Of a DNA stretch of 22,823 nucleotides, positions 1 to 6,611 are shown in pieces (the first letter of the stretch is position 1; each line of letters begins with the position of its first letter). The position numbers were made by a program, and so were the translations under genes. This stretch comes from an uncultured Eubacteriales bacterium (GTDB taxonomy: Bacteria > Bacillota > Clostridia > Christensenellales > CAG-917): contig URNP01000020.1 in NCBI GenBank assembly GCA_900549225.1, positions 1 through 22,823 on the forward strand. The letters are read 5' to 3'. The notes below the pieces were generated by a model that saw only the letters and a list, made by a program, of their open reading frames with translations, was not told where the DNA came from and did not search any database.

Positions 1-63
1 CGTGCAGTATGACCGTTGGTCATAACCGCGCCTTTGGGCGTGGTGACGGTATTCCATACCGTC
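1..63. repeat. String of three perfect hairpins (intergenic repeat-like)
   Basis: Three perfect inverted repeats follow each other almost without spacing: ATGACC/GGTCAT (9-14 with 18-23), CCGCGCC/GGCGTGG (26-32 with 37-43, loop TTTG, one G-T pair), and ACGGTAT/ATACCGT (46-52 with 56-62, loop TCC). No gene is recognisable here. The style (short perfect hairpins, one with a CTTTGG-type loop) resembles the palindromic repeat between aroQ and aroA at 3676-3804, so it may be another member of the same intergenic repeat family. The element may begin before the window. Family membership is inference. Confidence 0.4.
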
Positions 64-83
64 AAGTTCGAGTTTTATTGTCT
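64..83 (+). repeat. Inverted near-copy of tRNA-Val T-arm/acceptor end
   Basis: Twenty bases match the T-arm and 3' acceptor strand of the neighbouring tRNA-Val gene in inverted orientation (tRNA copy at 135-154), with 19 of 20 identical; the difference is T at 74. The flanks do not fold as a full tRNA: the T-stem would have mismatches, there is no matching 5' acceptor strand, and no CCA follows. It is a fragment, an attachment-site-like duplication, or an inversion scar. Confidence 0.5.
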
Positions 84-92
84 ATAACAACG

Positions 93-119
93 AAAAAACC
101 CTACTGTTCAGTAGGGTTT
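93..119 (-). terminator. Intrinsic terminator of tRNA-Val
   Basis: A perfect 11-bp stem (AAACCCTACTG at 96-106 with CAGTAGGGTTT at 109-119, loop TT) lies 10 nt past the tRNA 3' end. Read on the minus strand it ends in a run of six T (98-93). It is placed to end the tRNA transcript. Confidence 0.85.
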
Positions 120-128
120 GCTATCGAT

Positions 129-205
129 TGGTGGAGACAATAAGACTCGAACTTATGACCTCTACGATGTCAACGTAGCGCTCTAACCAACTGGGCTATG
201 CCTCC
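129..205 (-). tRNA. tRNA-Val (anticodon GAC)
   Basis: The minus strand folds as a complete 77-nt tRNA with encoded CCA. The acceptor stem is GGAGGCA with TGTCTCC (one G-T pair), the D-loop contains AGTTGGTTAG, the anticodon stem is CTACG/CGTAG with loop TTGACAT giving anticodon GAC (reads GUC valine codons), and the T-loop is TTCGAGT. It has its own upstream promoter (227-255) and a downstream terminator (93-119), so it appears to be a single-gene transcript. Confidence 0.95.
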
Positions 206-226
206 GTTTCATCGATAACATTTGCT

Positions 227-255
227 ATCTTACACTAAAAGCAAGCGTTTGACAA
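227..255 (-). promoter_or_regulatory. Promoter of tRNA-Val
   Basis: On the minus strand, TTGTCA (255-250) and TAAGAT (232-227) are separated by exactly 17 nt, a good match to a sigma-70/sigma-A type promoter. The -10 box ends 21 nt before the mature tRNA 5' end at 205. Confidence 0.8.
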
Positions 256-320
256 GTGTTTTTCTTTGTTTTGGCAAAATCTTTTTGAAAAATTAATGTG
301 AAATCTTTTTCATATTTTTG

Positions 321-349
321 TTGACTTATAGCGCAATATGTGATTTAAT
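321..349 (+). promoter_or_regulatory. Possible plus-strand promoter for a small RNA
   Basis: TTGACT (321-326), a 17-nt spacer and TTTAAT (344-349) form a reasonable sigma-A-like promoter pointing right. No protein gene follows on the plus strand; the opposing aro operon ends at 506. It could drive the small RNA candidate that follows or be a chance match in AT-rich DNA. Confidence 0.35.
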
Positions 350-355
350 AAAAGC

Positions 356-475
356 ACAAAGACGAAAACGAATTGTCAATGCTCGAAGCATTGTGATTTT
401 CTCCCTTAAATATCTTCTTACAAAGCAAATATCCCGAGTGTGGTCGCTCGGGATATTTGTTTATTTCGTTTTATT
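356..475 (+). ncRNA. Candidate small RNA between tRNA-Val and the aro operon
   Basis: Downstream of the promoter-like sequence at 321-349 there are two perfect hairpins: CAATGCT/AGCATTG (377-383 with 387-393, loop CGA) and a 13-bp stem (426-438 with 447-459). A T-rich stretch (460-478) follows the second hairpin on the plus strand. Promoter, structured body and terminator-like end are what a short non-coding transcript would look like. No known RNA family is recognised. The second hairpin may instead only serve the minus-strand aro operon. The rest of the gene-free stretch 206-505 holds only the tRNA promoter and AT-rich DNA. Confidence 0.3.
426..459 (-). terminator. Terminator at the end of the aro operon (probably bidirectional)
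   Basis: A perfect 13-bp stem, CAAATATCCCGAG with CTCGGGATATTTG, loop of 8 nt, lies 47 nt past the stop codon of aroF, the last gene of the operon. On the minus strand the descending arm ends ATATTTG followed by CTTTG, a modest U-rich end; on the plus strand the tail is richer in T. It can serve converging transcripts. Confidence 0.65.
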
Positions 476-505
476 TTTGTCTTTACCTTTCAACCGTTTA
501 TATCT

Positions 506-1534
506 TTACAGTTGTTCTGCGAGTTCAAAAATCAATTTTTCGGTGTCTTGCCAGCCAAGGCACGGGTCGGTTATGGATTTTCCGTAAACGCCGCCGTCGG
601 GAGATTGTGCGCCTTCTTCGATATACGACTCGATCATAAGTCCCTTGACGATAGTCTTGATATCGGAGGATTGGCGCATACTGTGCAGCACTTCTTTGGC
701 GATACGCGGTTGTTCGAAGAATCGTTTTGCGGAGTTGGAGTGATTGGTATCCACGATGACGGCGTGATTTTCGAGTCCGCTTTGCGAGTACAGGTCCGCG
801 AGTTTCCTCAAGTCTTCGTAGTGATAGTTGGGTATAGTCTGCCCGTTTTTGTCCACAGAGCCGCGAAGAATGGCGTGAGCGAGCGGATTTCCCTTCGAGT
901 TGACTTCCCACCCCGAGTACACGAACGTATGCGGATGCTGTGCGGCGCGGATGGAGTTCATCATAACTGCCAAATCGCCGCTTGTGGGGTTTTTCATACC
1001 CACGGGGATATCCAAGCCGCTTGCGGTTAGGCGATGGAACTGATTTTCCACCGATCTTGCCCCGACTGCGACGTACGAGAGTACGTCGGACAGATAGAGG
1101 TGATTTTCGGGATAAAGCATCTCGTCCGCGCAGGAGAAGCCGGTTTCACGGAGTGCTTTTATATGCAGTTTGCGGATTGCGATAAGTCCTTTGAGCATAT
1201 TCTCGCCCGCGTGCGGGTCGGGCTGATGAAGCATACCCTTATATCCGTCGCCCGTAGTGCGCGGTTTGTTCGTGTAGATGCGCGGCACGATGAGAATCTT
1301 ATCCGCCACTTTTTCCTGCACGCCCTTGAGCCTTGAAATATAGTCAAGCACGGCGTCCTCTCTGTCCGCGGAGCAAGGACCTATCACAAGCACGAGCCTG
1401 CTGTCTTTGCCCTCGAATATGGCTTTGAGCGCGTCGTCCGTAGCCTTTTTACGCGCGGCGAGTTGCTCGTCTATTGGGTACATTGCCTTAATCTCTTGCA
1501 ATGTGGGCAGTTTTCTTTTGAATTCCAGATTCAT
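506..1534 (-). CDS. aroF: 3-deoxy-7-phosphoheptulonate (DAHP) synthase, AroFGH type
   Basis: This 342-aa enzyme condenses phosphoenolpyruvate and erythrose-4-phosphate to DAHP, the first committed step of the shikimate pathway in the cytosol. It belongs to the type I (AroFGH) family by length and motifs: GPCS at 52-55 with Cys54 as metal ligand, PRIYTNKPRTT around 84-94 with the substrate-binding Arg and Lys, GARSVENQ at 158-165, KNPTSGD at 181-187, LRG at 223-225 and the metal-binding His in DTNHSNS near 265. The start is supported by GAGGAG 6 nt upstream, which lies inside the end of tyrA; only one base separates the tyrA stop from this ATG. It is the last gene of the operon and is followed by a hairpin terminator. 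Which amino acid feeds back on the enzyme cannot be read from sequence, so aroF is used as a generic symbol. Confidence 0.95.
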   Translation of the reverse strand: MNLEFKRKLPTLQEIKAMYPIDEQLAARKKATDDALKAIFEGKDSRLVLVIGPCSADREDAVLDYISRLKGVQEKVADKILIVPRIYTNKPRTTGDGYKGMLHQPDPHAGENMLKGLIAIRKLHIKALRETGFSCADEMLYPENHLYLSDVLSYVAVGARSVENQFHRLTASGLDIPVGMKNPTSGDLAVMMNSIRAAQHPHTFVYSGWEVNSKGNPLAHAILRGSVDKNGQTIPNYHYEDLRKLADLYSQSGLENHAVIVDTNHSNSAKRFFEQPRIAKEVLHSMRQSSDIKTIVKGLMIESYIEEGAQSPDGGVYGKSITDPCLGWQDTEKLIFELAEQL

Positions 1535-1535
1535 A

Positions 1536-2405
1536 TCAATTCTCCTCGTTGCATTTATCGAAAACCTTGCGACGTTTGGTCGAAAGGCGCATCATTTCTC
1601 TTATCTTATCTCTCTCGTCGTTTTGGATATAGCCTTTGAGTTTATTGAAATGCTCTTCAAACAACTCCATTTGCTCGACGATTTCGTCCTTATTTGCCAA
1701 AAACAATTCGCTCCACATCTCGTCGTTGATCTTGGCAATACGCGTAAGATCTCTGAAGGAATCCCCCGTATAGTCGGCTAGATGCTCGCTCTCTTTGCAC
1801 ACCATCAACGACACGGCTATGCAGTGCGTCAAATGTGAGAGAAATCCCACCATCTCGTCGTGTTGCTCGCAAGTGAGCGTGCATATCTTTTTGAATCCGA
1901 GTTCTCTTCCCAAATCCTCGCACAGTTCGATTGCCTCTGGAGTATTCTTTTTAGTGGGAACGACGATATAGTTTGCTCCTTCGAATATTTCCGCTTTTGC
2001 GTTTTCCACGCCCGAGCATTCTCTTCCTGCCATCGGGTGCGCGCTTATAAATTCGACATCTTTGCGGAGAATATCCTGCACCTTGTATACCACGCTGCTC
2101 TTCACGCCCGTGACGTCGGTTATTATCGCGCCGCTCTTAAAGAACTGTTGGTATTTTTCCACCCATTCAACGAAAGCGTGCGGATAGAGCGCAAACACGA
2201 CTATATCGAATCTTCCCACGTACTCTTGCTCCGCGCAATCTCTTCCGCTTGCGATATAGCCCTTGTCGACGGCAAAATCGATAGCCTCTTTTCTTTGGTC
2301 TATCGCGCCGACTTCGTAGCCTTTTTTAGACAACGCCTCGGCGTAACTTCCCCCTATCAGTCCGAGTCCCACGATAAGGATTTTCATATCTTTATTCAAT
2401 CTCAT
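1536..2405 (-). CDS. tyrA: Prephenate dehydrogenase
   Basis: This 289-aa enzyme oxidatively decarboxylates prephenate to 4-hydroxyphenylpyruvate, the tyrosine branch step. The N-terminal Rossmann fold carries GLGLIGG at 13-19; HPMAGRE at 123-129 and SHLTH near 189-193 are the family's active-site motifs. There is no fused chorismate mutase and no clear C-terminal ACT domain. The start at 2405 is preferred over the internal Met at 2387 because GGAG lies 6 nt before it while the inner Met lacks a Shine-Dalgarno; it overlaps the end of aroA by 14 nt, suggesting coupled translation. The chorismate mutase that makes prephenate is supplied by PheA in the same operon. Confidence 0.93.
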   Translation of the reverse strand: MRLNKDMKILIVGLGLIGGSYAEALSKKGYEVGAIDQRKEAIDFAVDKGYIASGRDCAEQEYVGRFDIVVFALYPHAFVEWVEKYQQFFKSGAIITDVTGVKSSVVYKVQDILRKDVEFISAHPMAGRECSGVENAKAEIFEGANYIVVPTKKNTPEAIELCEDLGRELGFKKICTLTCEQHDEMVGFLSHLTHCIAVSLMVCKESEHLADYTGDSFRDLTRIAKINDEMWSELFLANKDEIVEQMELFEEHFNKLKGYIQNDERDKIREMMRLSTKRRKVFDKCNEEN

Positions 2406-3633
2406 ATTTCACTCCGAGTTCACCGAGTTTTTCAAAGAAATTCGGAAAACTTTTCTTCACCGCTTCCGCGCCGTTTATATATCCGCCCGTCCTGCTCAAA
2501 AGCACGCTGCACGCCATAACGATTCTATGGTCGTTGTGTCCGCAAATCTCACAACACGGTGTTTTTATCTCGTTTTTGTGCACCACAACCTCGTTTTCGT
2601 ACACTTCAACGTCGATTCCGAACTTTCCGAGTTCCTGCGCCATAGCCGTCGCTCTGTCGCTCTCTTTGATTTTGAGTCGCCTCGTCCCCGTGAACTTCGC
2701 GCCGTTTTTGAGCGCTGCAACCACAAAGCAAATCGGCGCTAAATCGGGACAATTCGCAAGATCGACGACGGGATCGTTTTCGCCGAGTTTCTTGAAAATC
2801 TCTTTGCAGATTTTATCCCCTTGCACGCTGTTTTCGTCAAGTCCGCACACGCTCGCCTCTCCTCCGATTTCACCGAGCGCAAGGAGCATTGCCGCGTTCG
2901 ACCAATCCCCTTCCACGGTGTATTTTCCACCGAGATACTTCTGATTGCCTTTGACGAAAAACACGTTCTTTTCTTTCTCGACGATATCCACGCCGACTTC
3001 TTTAAGCACGGCAATCGTCATATCGATATACGCCCTGCTTTCGACGGGTTCTTTCACTCTTATTTCACTGTCGCCGTCAAGAAGAGGGAGCGCAAACATA
3101 AGCCCGGAAACGTATTGACTGCTGACGTTTCCCTCAAGCGTATACGCGCCGCTCCCGAGCCTTCCGTAAACGTCGATTTTTTCTTTTCCGGCGCTCACGC
3201 TCACGCCGTATTCTTTGAGAGTTTTTTCGTAGATTCCCACGCCGCGCTCGATCAATCTTTGCGAGCCTTCAAACGTACTTTTTTCAAAAAACACGCTTGC
3301 CACGGGAATAAAAAACCTCAGCGTACTTCCGCTCTCTCGGCAATTGAAAATATGTTCCTCTTTGTCCTTTTCAAATCGTGTATCTTCCGAGATTTTGTTT
3401 TCGTTTGCGCCGTTTGAGTCTATTCTCACGACGTCGCCGTCTTTTTCCGCGTCGATTCCGAGTGTCTTTATGCAATCCAAAGTCGCGAGCATGTCTTCGC
3501 TATCCGATATCCCCGTCACTTCGCTTTTTCCGCACGCCAAAGCGCACGCAATCAGCAATCTGTGCGCAATGCTTTTCGACGGCGGAGCAATCACTCTGCC
3601 CTTCGCTTCGGATTTTTCAAATCTGACTCTCAT
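2392..3633 (-). CDS. aroA: 3-phosphoshikimate 1-carboxyvinyltransferase (EPSP synthase)
   Basis: This 413-aa enzyme transfers the enolpyruvyl group of PEP to shikimate-3-phosphate. Family motifs are the N-terminal PPSKS at 17-21 with Lys20, the region NCRESGSTLRFF at 97-108, SSQYVSG near 170, ESDRATAM near 325 and a HNDHR motif near 365. The PEP-binding loop, usually GNAGT, reads RESGST here, so Gly is kept but the neighbours differ. The upstream gap to aroQ is about 200 nt and contains a palindromic repeat; the Shine-Dalgarno (AAGAAG) is weaker than for the other genes. The 3' end overlaps tyrA. Confidence 0.95.
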   Translation of the reverse strand: MRVRFEKSEAKGRVIAPPSKSIAHRLLIACALACGKSEVTGISDSEDMLATLDCIKTLGIDAEKDGDVVRIDSNGANENKISEDTRFEKDKEEHIFNCRESGSTLRFFIPVASVFFEKSTFEGSQRLIERGVGIYEKTLKEYGVSVSAGKEKIDVYGRLGSGAYTLEGNVSSQYVSGLMFALPLLDGDSEIRVKEPVESRAYIDMTIAVLKEVGVDIVEKEKNVFFVKGNQKYLGGKYTVEGDWSNAAMLLALGEIGGEASVCGLDENSVQGDKICKEIFKKLGENDPVVDLANCPDLAPICFVVAALKNGAKFTGTRRLKIKESDRATAMAQELGKFGIDVEVYENEVVVHKNEIKTPCCEICGHNDHRIVMACSVLLSRTGGYINGAEAVKKSFPNFFEKLGELGVKYEIE

Positions 3634-3675
3634 TTTTTACTTCTTATTTATTTCGCGTGTGCGTCCCGATTCTCG

Positions 3676-3804
3676 TGTCATTGCGAGGAGCAACGACCGT
3701 TGCGACGTGGCAATCCAGCGTAGCGTGGGAATCCGGCCACAGGCGCATATGGAATCGTCCATAATCCACACGCAGTGTGGATATCATCGCCTTTGGCGAT
3801 ATCG
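3676..3804. repeat. Palindromic intergenic repeat inside the aro operon
   Basis: This non-coding stretch between aroQ and aroA is built of short perfect inverted repeats: GCAACG/CGTTGC (3690-3695 with 3698-3703) nested inside ATTGC/GCAAT (3680-3684 with 3710-3714), ATCCACAC/GTGTGGAT (3764-3771 with 3775-3782), and ATCGCC/GGCGAT (3786-3791 with 3795-3800). The ATTGCGAGGAGC...GACGTGGCAATCC core is of a kind dispersed in many bacterial genomes as REP/MITE-like repeats (from general knowledge). No T-run follows, so it is not an obvious terminator; it may still shape or process the polycistronic RNA. Confidence 0.65.
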
Positions 3805-3835
3805 TTATAACTTTTACTCTCCCGCAATTTATTGA

Positions 3836-4279
3836 TTATTCTTTATTAATTATTAATTCTTTAAGCACGTCAACCGCTTCCAGATATCCCTCGAATCCTT
3901 TGCCGGCAATCGTTTTCACGGCGGCGTTTTTCACAAAACTTATCTTACGGAAGTCCTCTCTTTCGTCAACGTTCGAGATATGCACTTCGACGTAAGGGAT
4001 ATTCACTCCTTTGAGAGCGTCGGCGATTGCAACGCTCGTATGCGTATAGCCGGCAGGATTTATCACGATCCCGTCGATTTTTTCAAAATACGCCTCTTGG
4101 ATTTTGTCGATAATCGCGCCCTCGTGATTAGACTGAAAGCACTCAACGTCCACGCTCTTTTCGTCGCAGTACGTCTTTATGCACTTCAAAAGGTCGTCGA
4201 AAGTGCGATTGCCGTATATATGTTTTTCGCGTATTCCGAGCATATTGATATTTGGTCCGTTTATCACGAGCAACTTCAT
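3836..4279 (-). CDS. aroQ: Type II 3-dehydroquinate dehydratase
   Basis: This 147-aa enzyme dehydrates 3-dehydroquinate to 3-dehydroshikimate and is expected to form dodecamers like the family. Motifs are the N-terminal NGPNINMLGIRE with the catalytic Arg/Tyr region (IYG at 21-23), NPAGYTHTS with its catalytic His, and VEVHISN. A longer frame extends upstream to 4354, but the true start is the ATG at 4279: it begins the conserved MKLLVINGPN motif, has AGGAG 8 nt upstream and overlaps the aroE/aroK stop as ATGA. The resulting length is typical of the family. A gap with a repeat separates it from aroA downstream. Confidence 0.95.
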   Translation of the reverse strand: MKLLVINGPNINMLGIREKHIYGNRTFDDLLKCIKTYCDEKSVDVECFQSNHEGAIIDKIQEAYFEKIDGIVINPAGYTHTSVAIADALKGVNIPYVEVHISNVDEREDFRKISFVKNAAVKTIAGKGFEGYLEAVDVLKELIINKE

Positions 4280-5520
4280 TGTTGAAACTCCTTTGCGATT
4301 TGCATTGCGATTTCGTCCACGCTCTTGTCGTTGACGATTCTTTTGTCTGCGCACGCCGTGTATATCGGGTATCGCTTCTTAAAAAGTTTTGCCAAATCGT
4401 CCTTATTCGAGGCAAGCGGTCGAGATTTCGTAGCCACGAGATTTTCGGGGCTTCTGTCCAAAAACACTATTTCACCGTTGCGTTTGAGCGCATAAACGTT
4501 GTCTTTTGCAAGCACGACGCCTCCGCCCGTAGCGATGACGACCGCGCTTTTCTTGGAAACTTCCCTCACGACTTCACTCTCGATCGCTCTAAACTCGCTC
4601 TCCGAGTGCTCTTTGAAAAACTCGGCGATCGGCATATTTATTCTCTTGACGATTTCCTCGTCCGTATCCACAAACTCTCTTTCAAGCGCCTTTGCCACAC
4701 GTTTTCCGATCGTGGATTTTCCCGACGACGGCATTCCGACAAGCACCACGTTTTGCTTTTGAGCAAGGATTTTGCAATACGCTTCTTCGATTTCGCTTTC
4801 CGCTACGCCGTCTATCTCTTTTCCGAGAAACAGTCTTGATGCGTACACCGCCTGCGCAACGAGCATATACAATCCGCCCAGCGCCTTGCACCCTTGCTCT
4901 CTCGCTTGCAAAACGAGGTTCGTGCAAAGCGGATGATATATTGCGTCAAGCACGCCTTCGAGATTCGAAAACACACTCAAATCGATGGGCGTACCCTCGT
5001 CGGACGGGTACATTCCGACGGGCGTTGCATTGAACGCTATCTGCGTGTCCGTCCTCGTCTTTGCCTCGTCGTAATCGATTGCGCCGTCCTTTTTCGAGCG
5101 AGAAACTTTCACCACGCTTTTTGCGCCGAGGCTTTTCATAACCGCACACGCGGTTTTTGCCGTACCGCCCGTACCGAGCACGAGCACGTTTTTGTCCTCG
5201 ACTTCTATATTCGCTTTTTTGCAAAGCGCCTTTATTCCGTAAAAATCCGTGTTATATCCGAAAAGTTTTCCGTCCTTATTGACGATCGTATTGACCGCCC
5301 CTATCGCCTTTGCCTCGTCGGAGACGAAATCGAGATACGGAATAACCGTTTCCTTATATGGAATAGTCACGTTTATCGCGCAAAAATCCCTCGCACGCAA
5401 AAACTCTTCCACCTCGTTTTTTGCAAGCGGTTGAAGTTTATAATCGTACTCTGCAATGAGCGCGTGAATTTCGCACGAATAACTATGCGCGAGTTTTTCG
5501 CCGATAAGTCCGTATTTCAT
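4276..5520 (-). CDS. aroE-aroK: Fused shikimate dehydrogenase - shikimate kinase
   Basis: This 414-aa bifunctional protein carries two consecutive shikimate steps. Residues 1-250 are AroE (NADPH-dependent reduction of 3-dehydroshikimate): SYS at 13-15 binds shikimate, Lys56 in TIPYKE and Asp92 in NTDFYG form the catalytic pair, and GTGGTAKT at 116-123 binds NADP. Residues 255-414 are AroK (ATP-dependent phosphorylation of shikimate): P-loop GMPSSGKST at 262-270, DTDEEI at 285-290, Arg311, GGG at 332-334, the lid RPLA at 367-370 and Arg383 near YPIY. All key residues appear present in both halves and the linker is only a few residues, so this is a real fusion with no internal stop or restart. 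The gene overlaps aroC and aroQ by 4 nt (ATGA) at each end. Confidence 0.95.
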   Translation of the reverse strand: MKYGLIGEKLAHSYSCEIHALIAEYDYKLQPLAKNEVEEFLRARDFCAINVTIPYKETVIPYLDFVSDEAKAIGAVNTIVNKDGKLFGYNTDFYGIKALCKKANIEVEDKNVLVLGTGGTAKTACAVMKSLGAKSVVKVSRSKKDGAIDYDEAKTRTDTQIAFNATPVGMYPSDEGTPIDLSVFSNLEGVLDAIYHPLCTNLVLQAREQGCKALGGLYMLVAQAVYASRLFLGKEIDGVAESEIEEAYCKILAQKQNVVLVGMPSSGKSTIGKRVAKALEREFVDTDEEIVKRINMPIAEFFKEHSESEFRAIESEVVREVSKKSAVVIATGGGVVLAKDNVYALKRNGEIVFLDRSPENLVATKSRPLASNKDDLAKLFKKRYPIYTACADKRIVNDKSVDEIAMQIAKEFQQ

Positions 5521-6611
5521 TTTATACCTTTCTTAAAAACGTCCGTGCCGTATCTCCCGGCAAGCAAGTCGCAAACGACCAGTGCGCTCACGCTATTTAT
5601 GACGGGACATATCCTTCTCACGATTGCAGGATCGTGCCTGCCCTTGATTTCGATTTCGGTTTCTTTTCCGCTCACGAAGTCAACGGTATATTGTCTTGCG
5701 GCGATTGACGGCGTAGGTTTGATTGCGCAGTTGAAAAGCACGGGCATACCGTTGGTGATACCGCCGTTTATGCCGCCGTTGTTGTTGGTTACCGTTGCAA
5801 CCTTTCCGTCTTTGATGACGAAAGCGTCGTTAGCCTGCGAACCTTTCATTTTGCTCATCGCAAATCCTTTTCCGAACTCGATTCCCTTGATCCCGCCAAT
5901 AGCAAACAATGCGTGCGAGAGCAACCCTTCCACGCTGTCGAACATAGGCTCTCCCACTCCGCAAGGCATACCGACGATTGCCGTCTGCGTGATTCCGCCG
6001 ACGCTGTCGAGATTGGCTTTTGCCTCTTCGATACGGGCAATCATCTCTTCCTCTTTTTCTGCGTTCAGCACGGGGAATTTTGCATATTCGAGGCTTAAAA
6101 CCTCGTTTTGTATATCGTAAAATTCGTTATCGCGCACGTTTGCACATTCGAGGATATGCGTTCCGATTGAAACCCCGATACCTTTCAGCGCGCCTTTGAG
6201 AATTGCGCCTACCGCGACGATACCCGCCGTAACGCGCCCCGAAAAGTGTCCGCCCCCTCTATAATCTTCGTATCCGCCAAACTTGCAAAACGCAGTGAAA
6301 TCGGCGTGAGAGGGCCTTGCAACGCCGTACTTGTAAGTCTTGCTGTCCGTATTCTCGTTGGGAACGAATATGCAAATCGGAGTGCCCGTACTCTTGCCGT
6401 TAAACACGCCGGAAAGGATTTTGAACTCGTCCTTTTCTCTTCTTGCCGTGTCCGTGCTCATAGACGGAGCGCGCAAAGCGAGAGCGGTTTTTATCTCGTC
6501 CTCGTTTACGTCAATCCCGGCGCAAAGGCCGTCAAGCACCACGCCAACGCCTGCACCGTGGCTTTCGCCGAATACGGTGAGTGCAACGTTTTGTCCGAAC
6601 GTATTTTTCAT
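5517..6611 (-). CDS. aroC: Chorismate synthase
   Basis: This 364-aa enzyme uses reduced FMN to eliminate phosphate from EPSP, giving chorismate. The signature FGESHG at 14-19 includes the catalytic His18, RPSHADFTA is the second family signature, followed by YRGGGHFSGR, and RHDPAIVRR near the C-terminus includes the Asp/Arg of the active site. Length is normal for the short bacterial form. The ATG overlaps the aroB stop as ATGA, with GGAGAG just upstream, and its own stop overlaps the aroE/aroK start the same way, pointing to tight translational coupling. Confidence 0.96.
   Translation of the reverse strand: MKNTFGQNVALTVFGESHGAGVGVVLDGLCAGIDVNEDEIKTALALRAPSMSTDTARREKDEFKILSGVFNGKSTGTPICIFVPNENTDSKTYKYGVARPSHADFTAFCKFGGYEDYRGGGHFSGRVTAGIVAVGAILKGALKGIGVSIGTHILECANVRDNEFYDIQNEVLSLEYAKFPVLNAEKEEEMIARIEEAKANLDSVGGITQTAIVGMPCGVGEPMFDSVEGLLSHALFAIGGIKGIEFGKGFAMSKMKGSQANDAFVIKDGKVATVTNNNGGINGGITNGMPVLFNCAIKPTPSIAARQYTVDFVSGKETEIEIKGRHDPAIVRRICPVINSVSALVVCDLLAGRYGTDVFKKGIK

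Noticed and set aside
1..90. A second tRNA on the plus strand
   Set aside because: A T-loop-like TTCGAGT is present, but the T-stem has mismatches, no 5' acceptor strand pairs, no CCA follows, and the upstream hairpins do not form an anticodon arm of normal size.
318..587. Plus-strand frame of 89 codons between the tRNA and aroF
   Set aside because: It has no Shine-Dalgarno, runs through the aro terminator hairpin and into the 3' end of aroF on the other strand, and has low-complexity composition.
4894..6120. 408-codon plus-strand open frame
   Set aside because: It is the antisense shadow of aroE/aroK and aroC, both of which are unmistakable; no start signals or recognisable domain.
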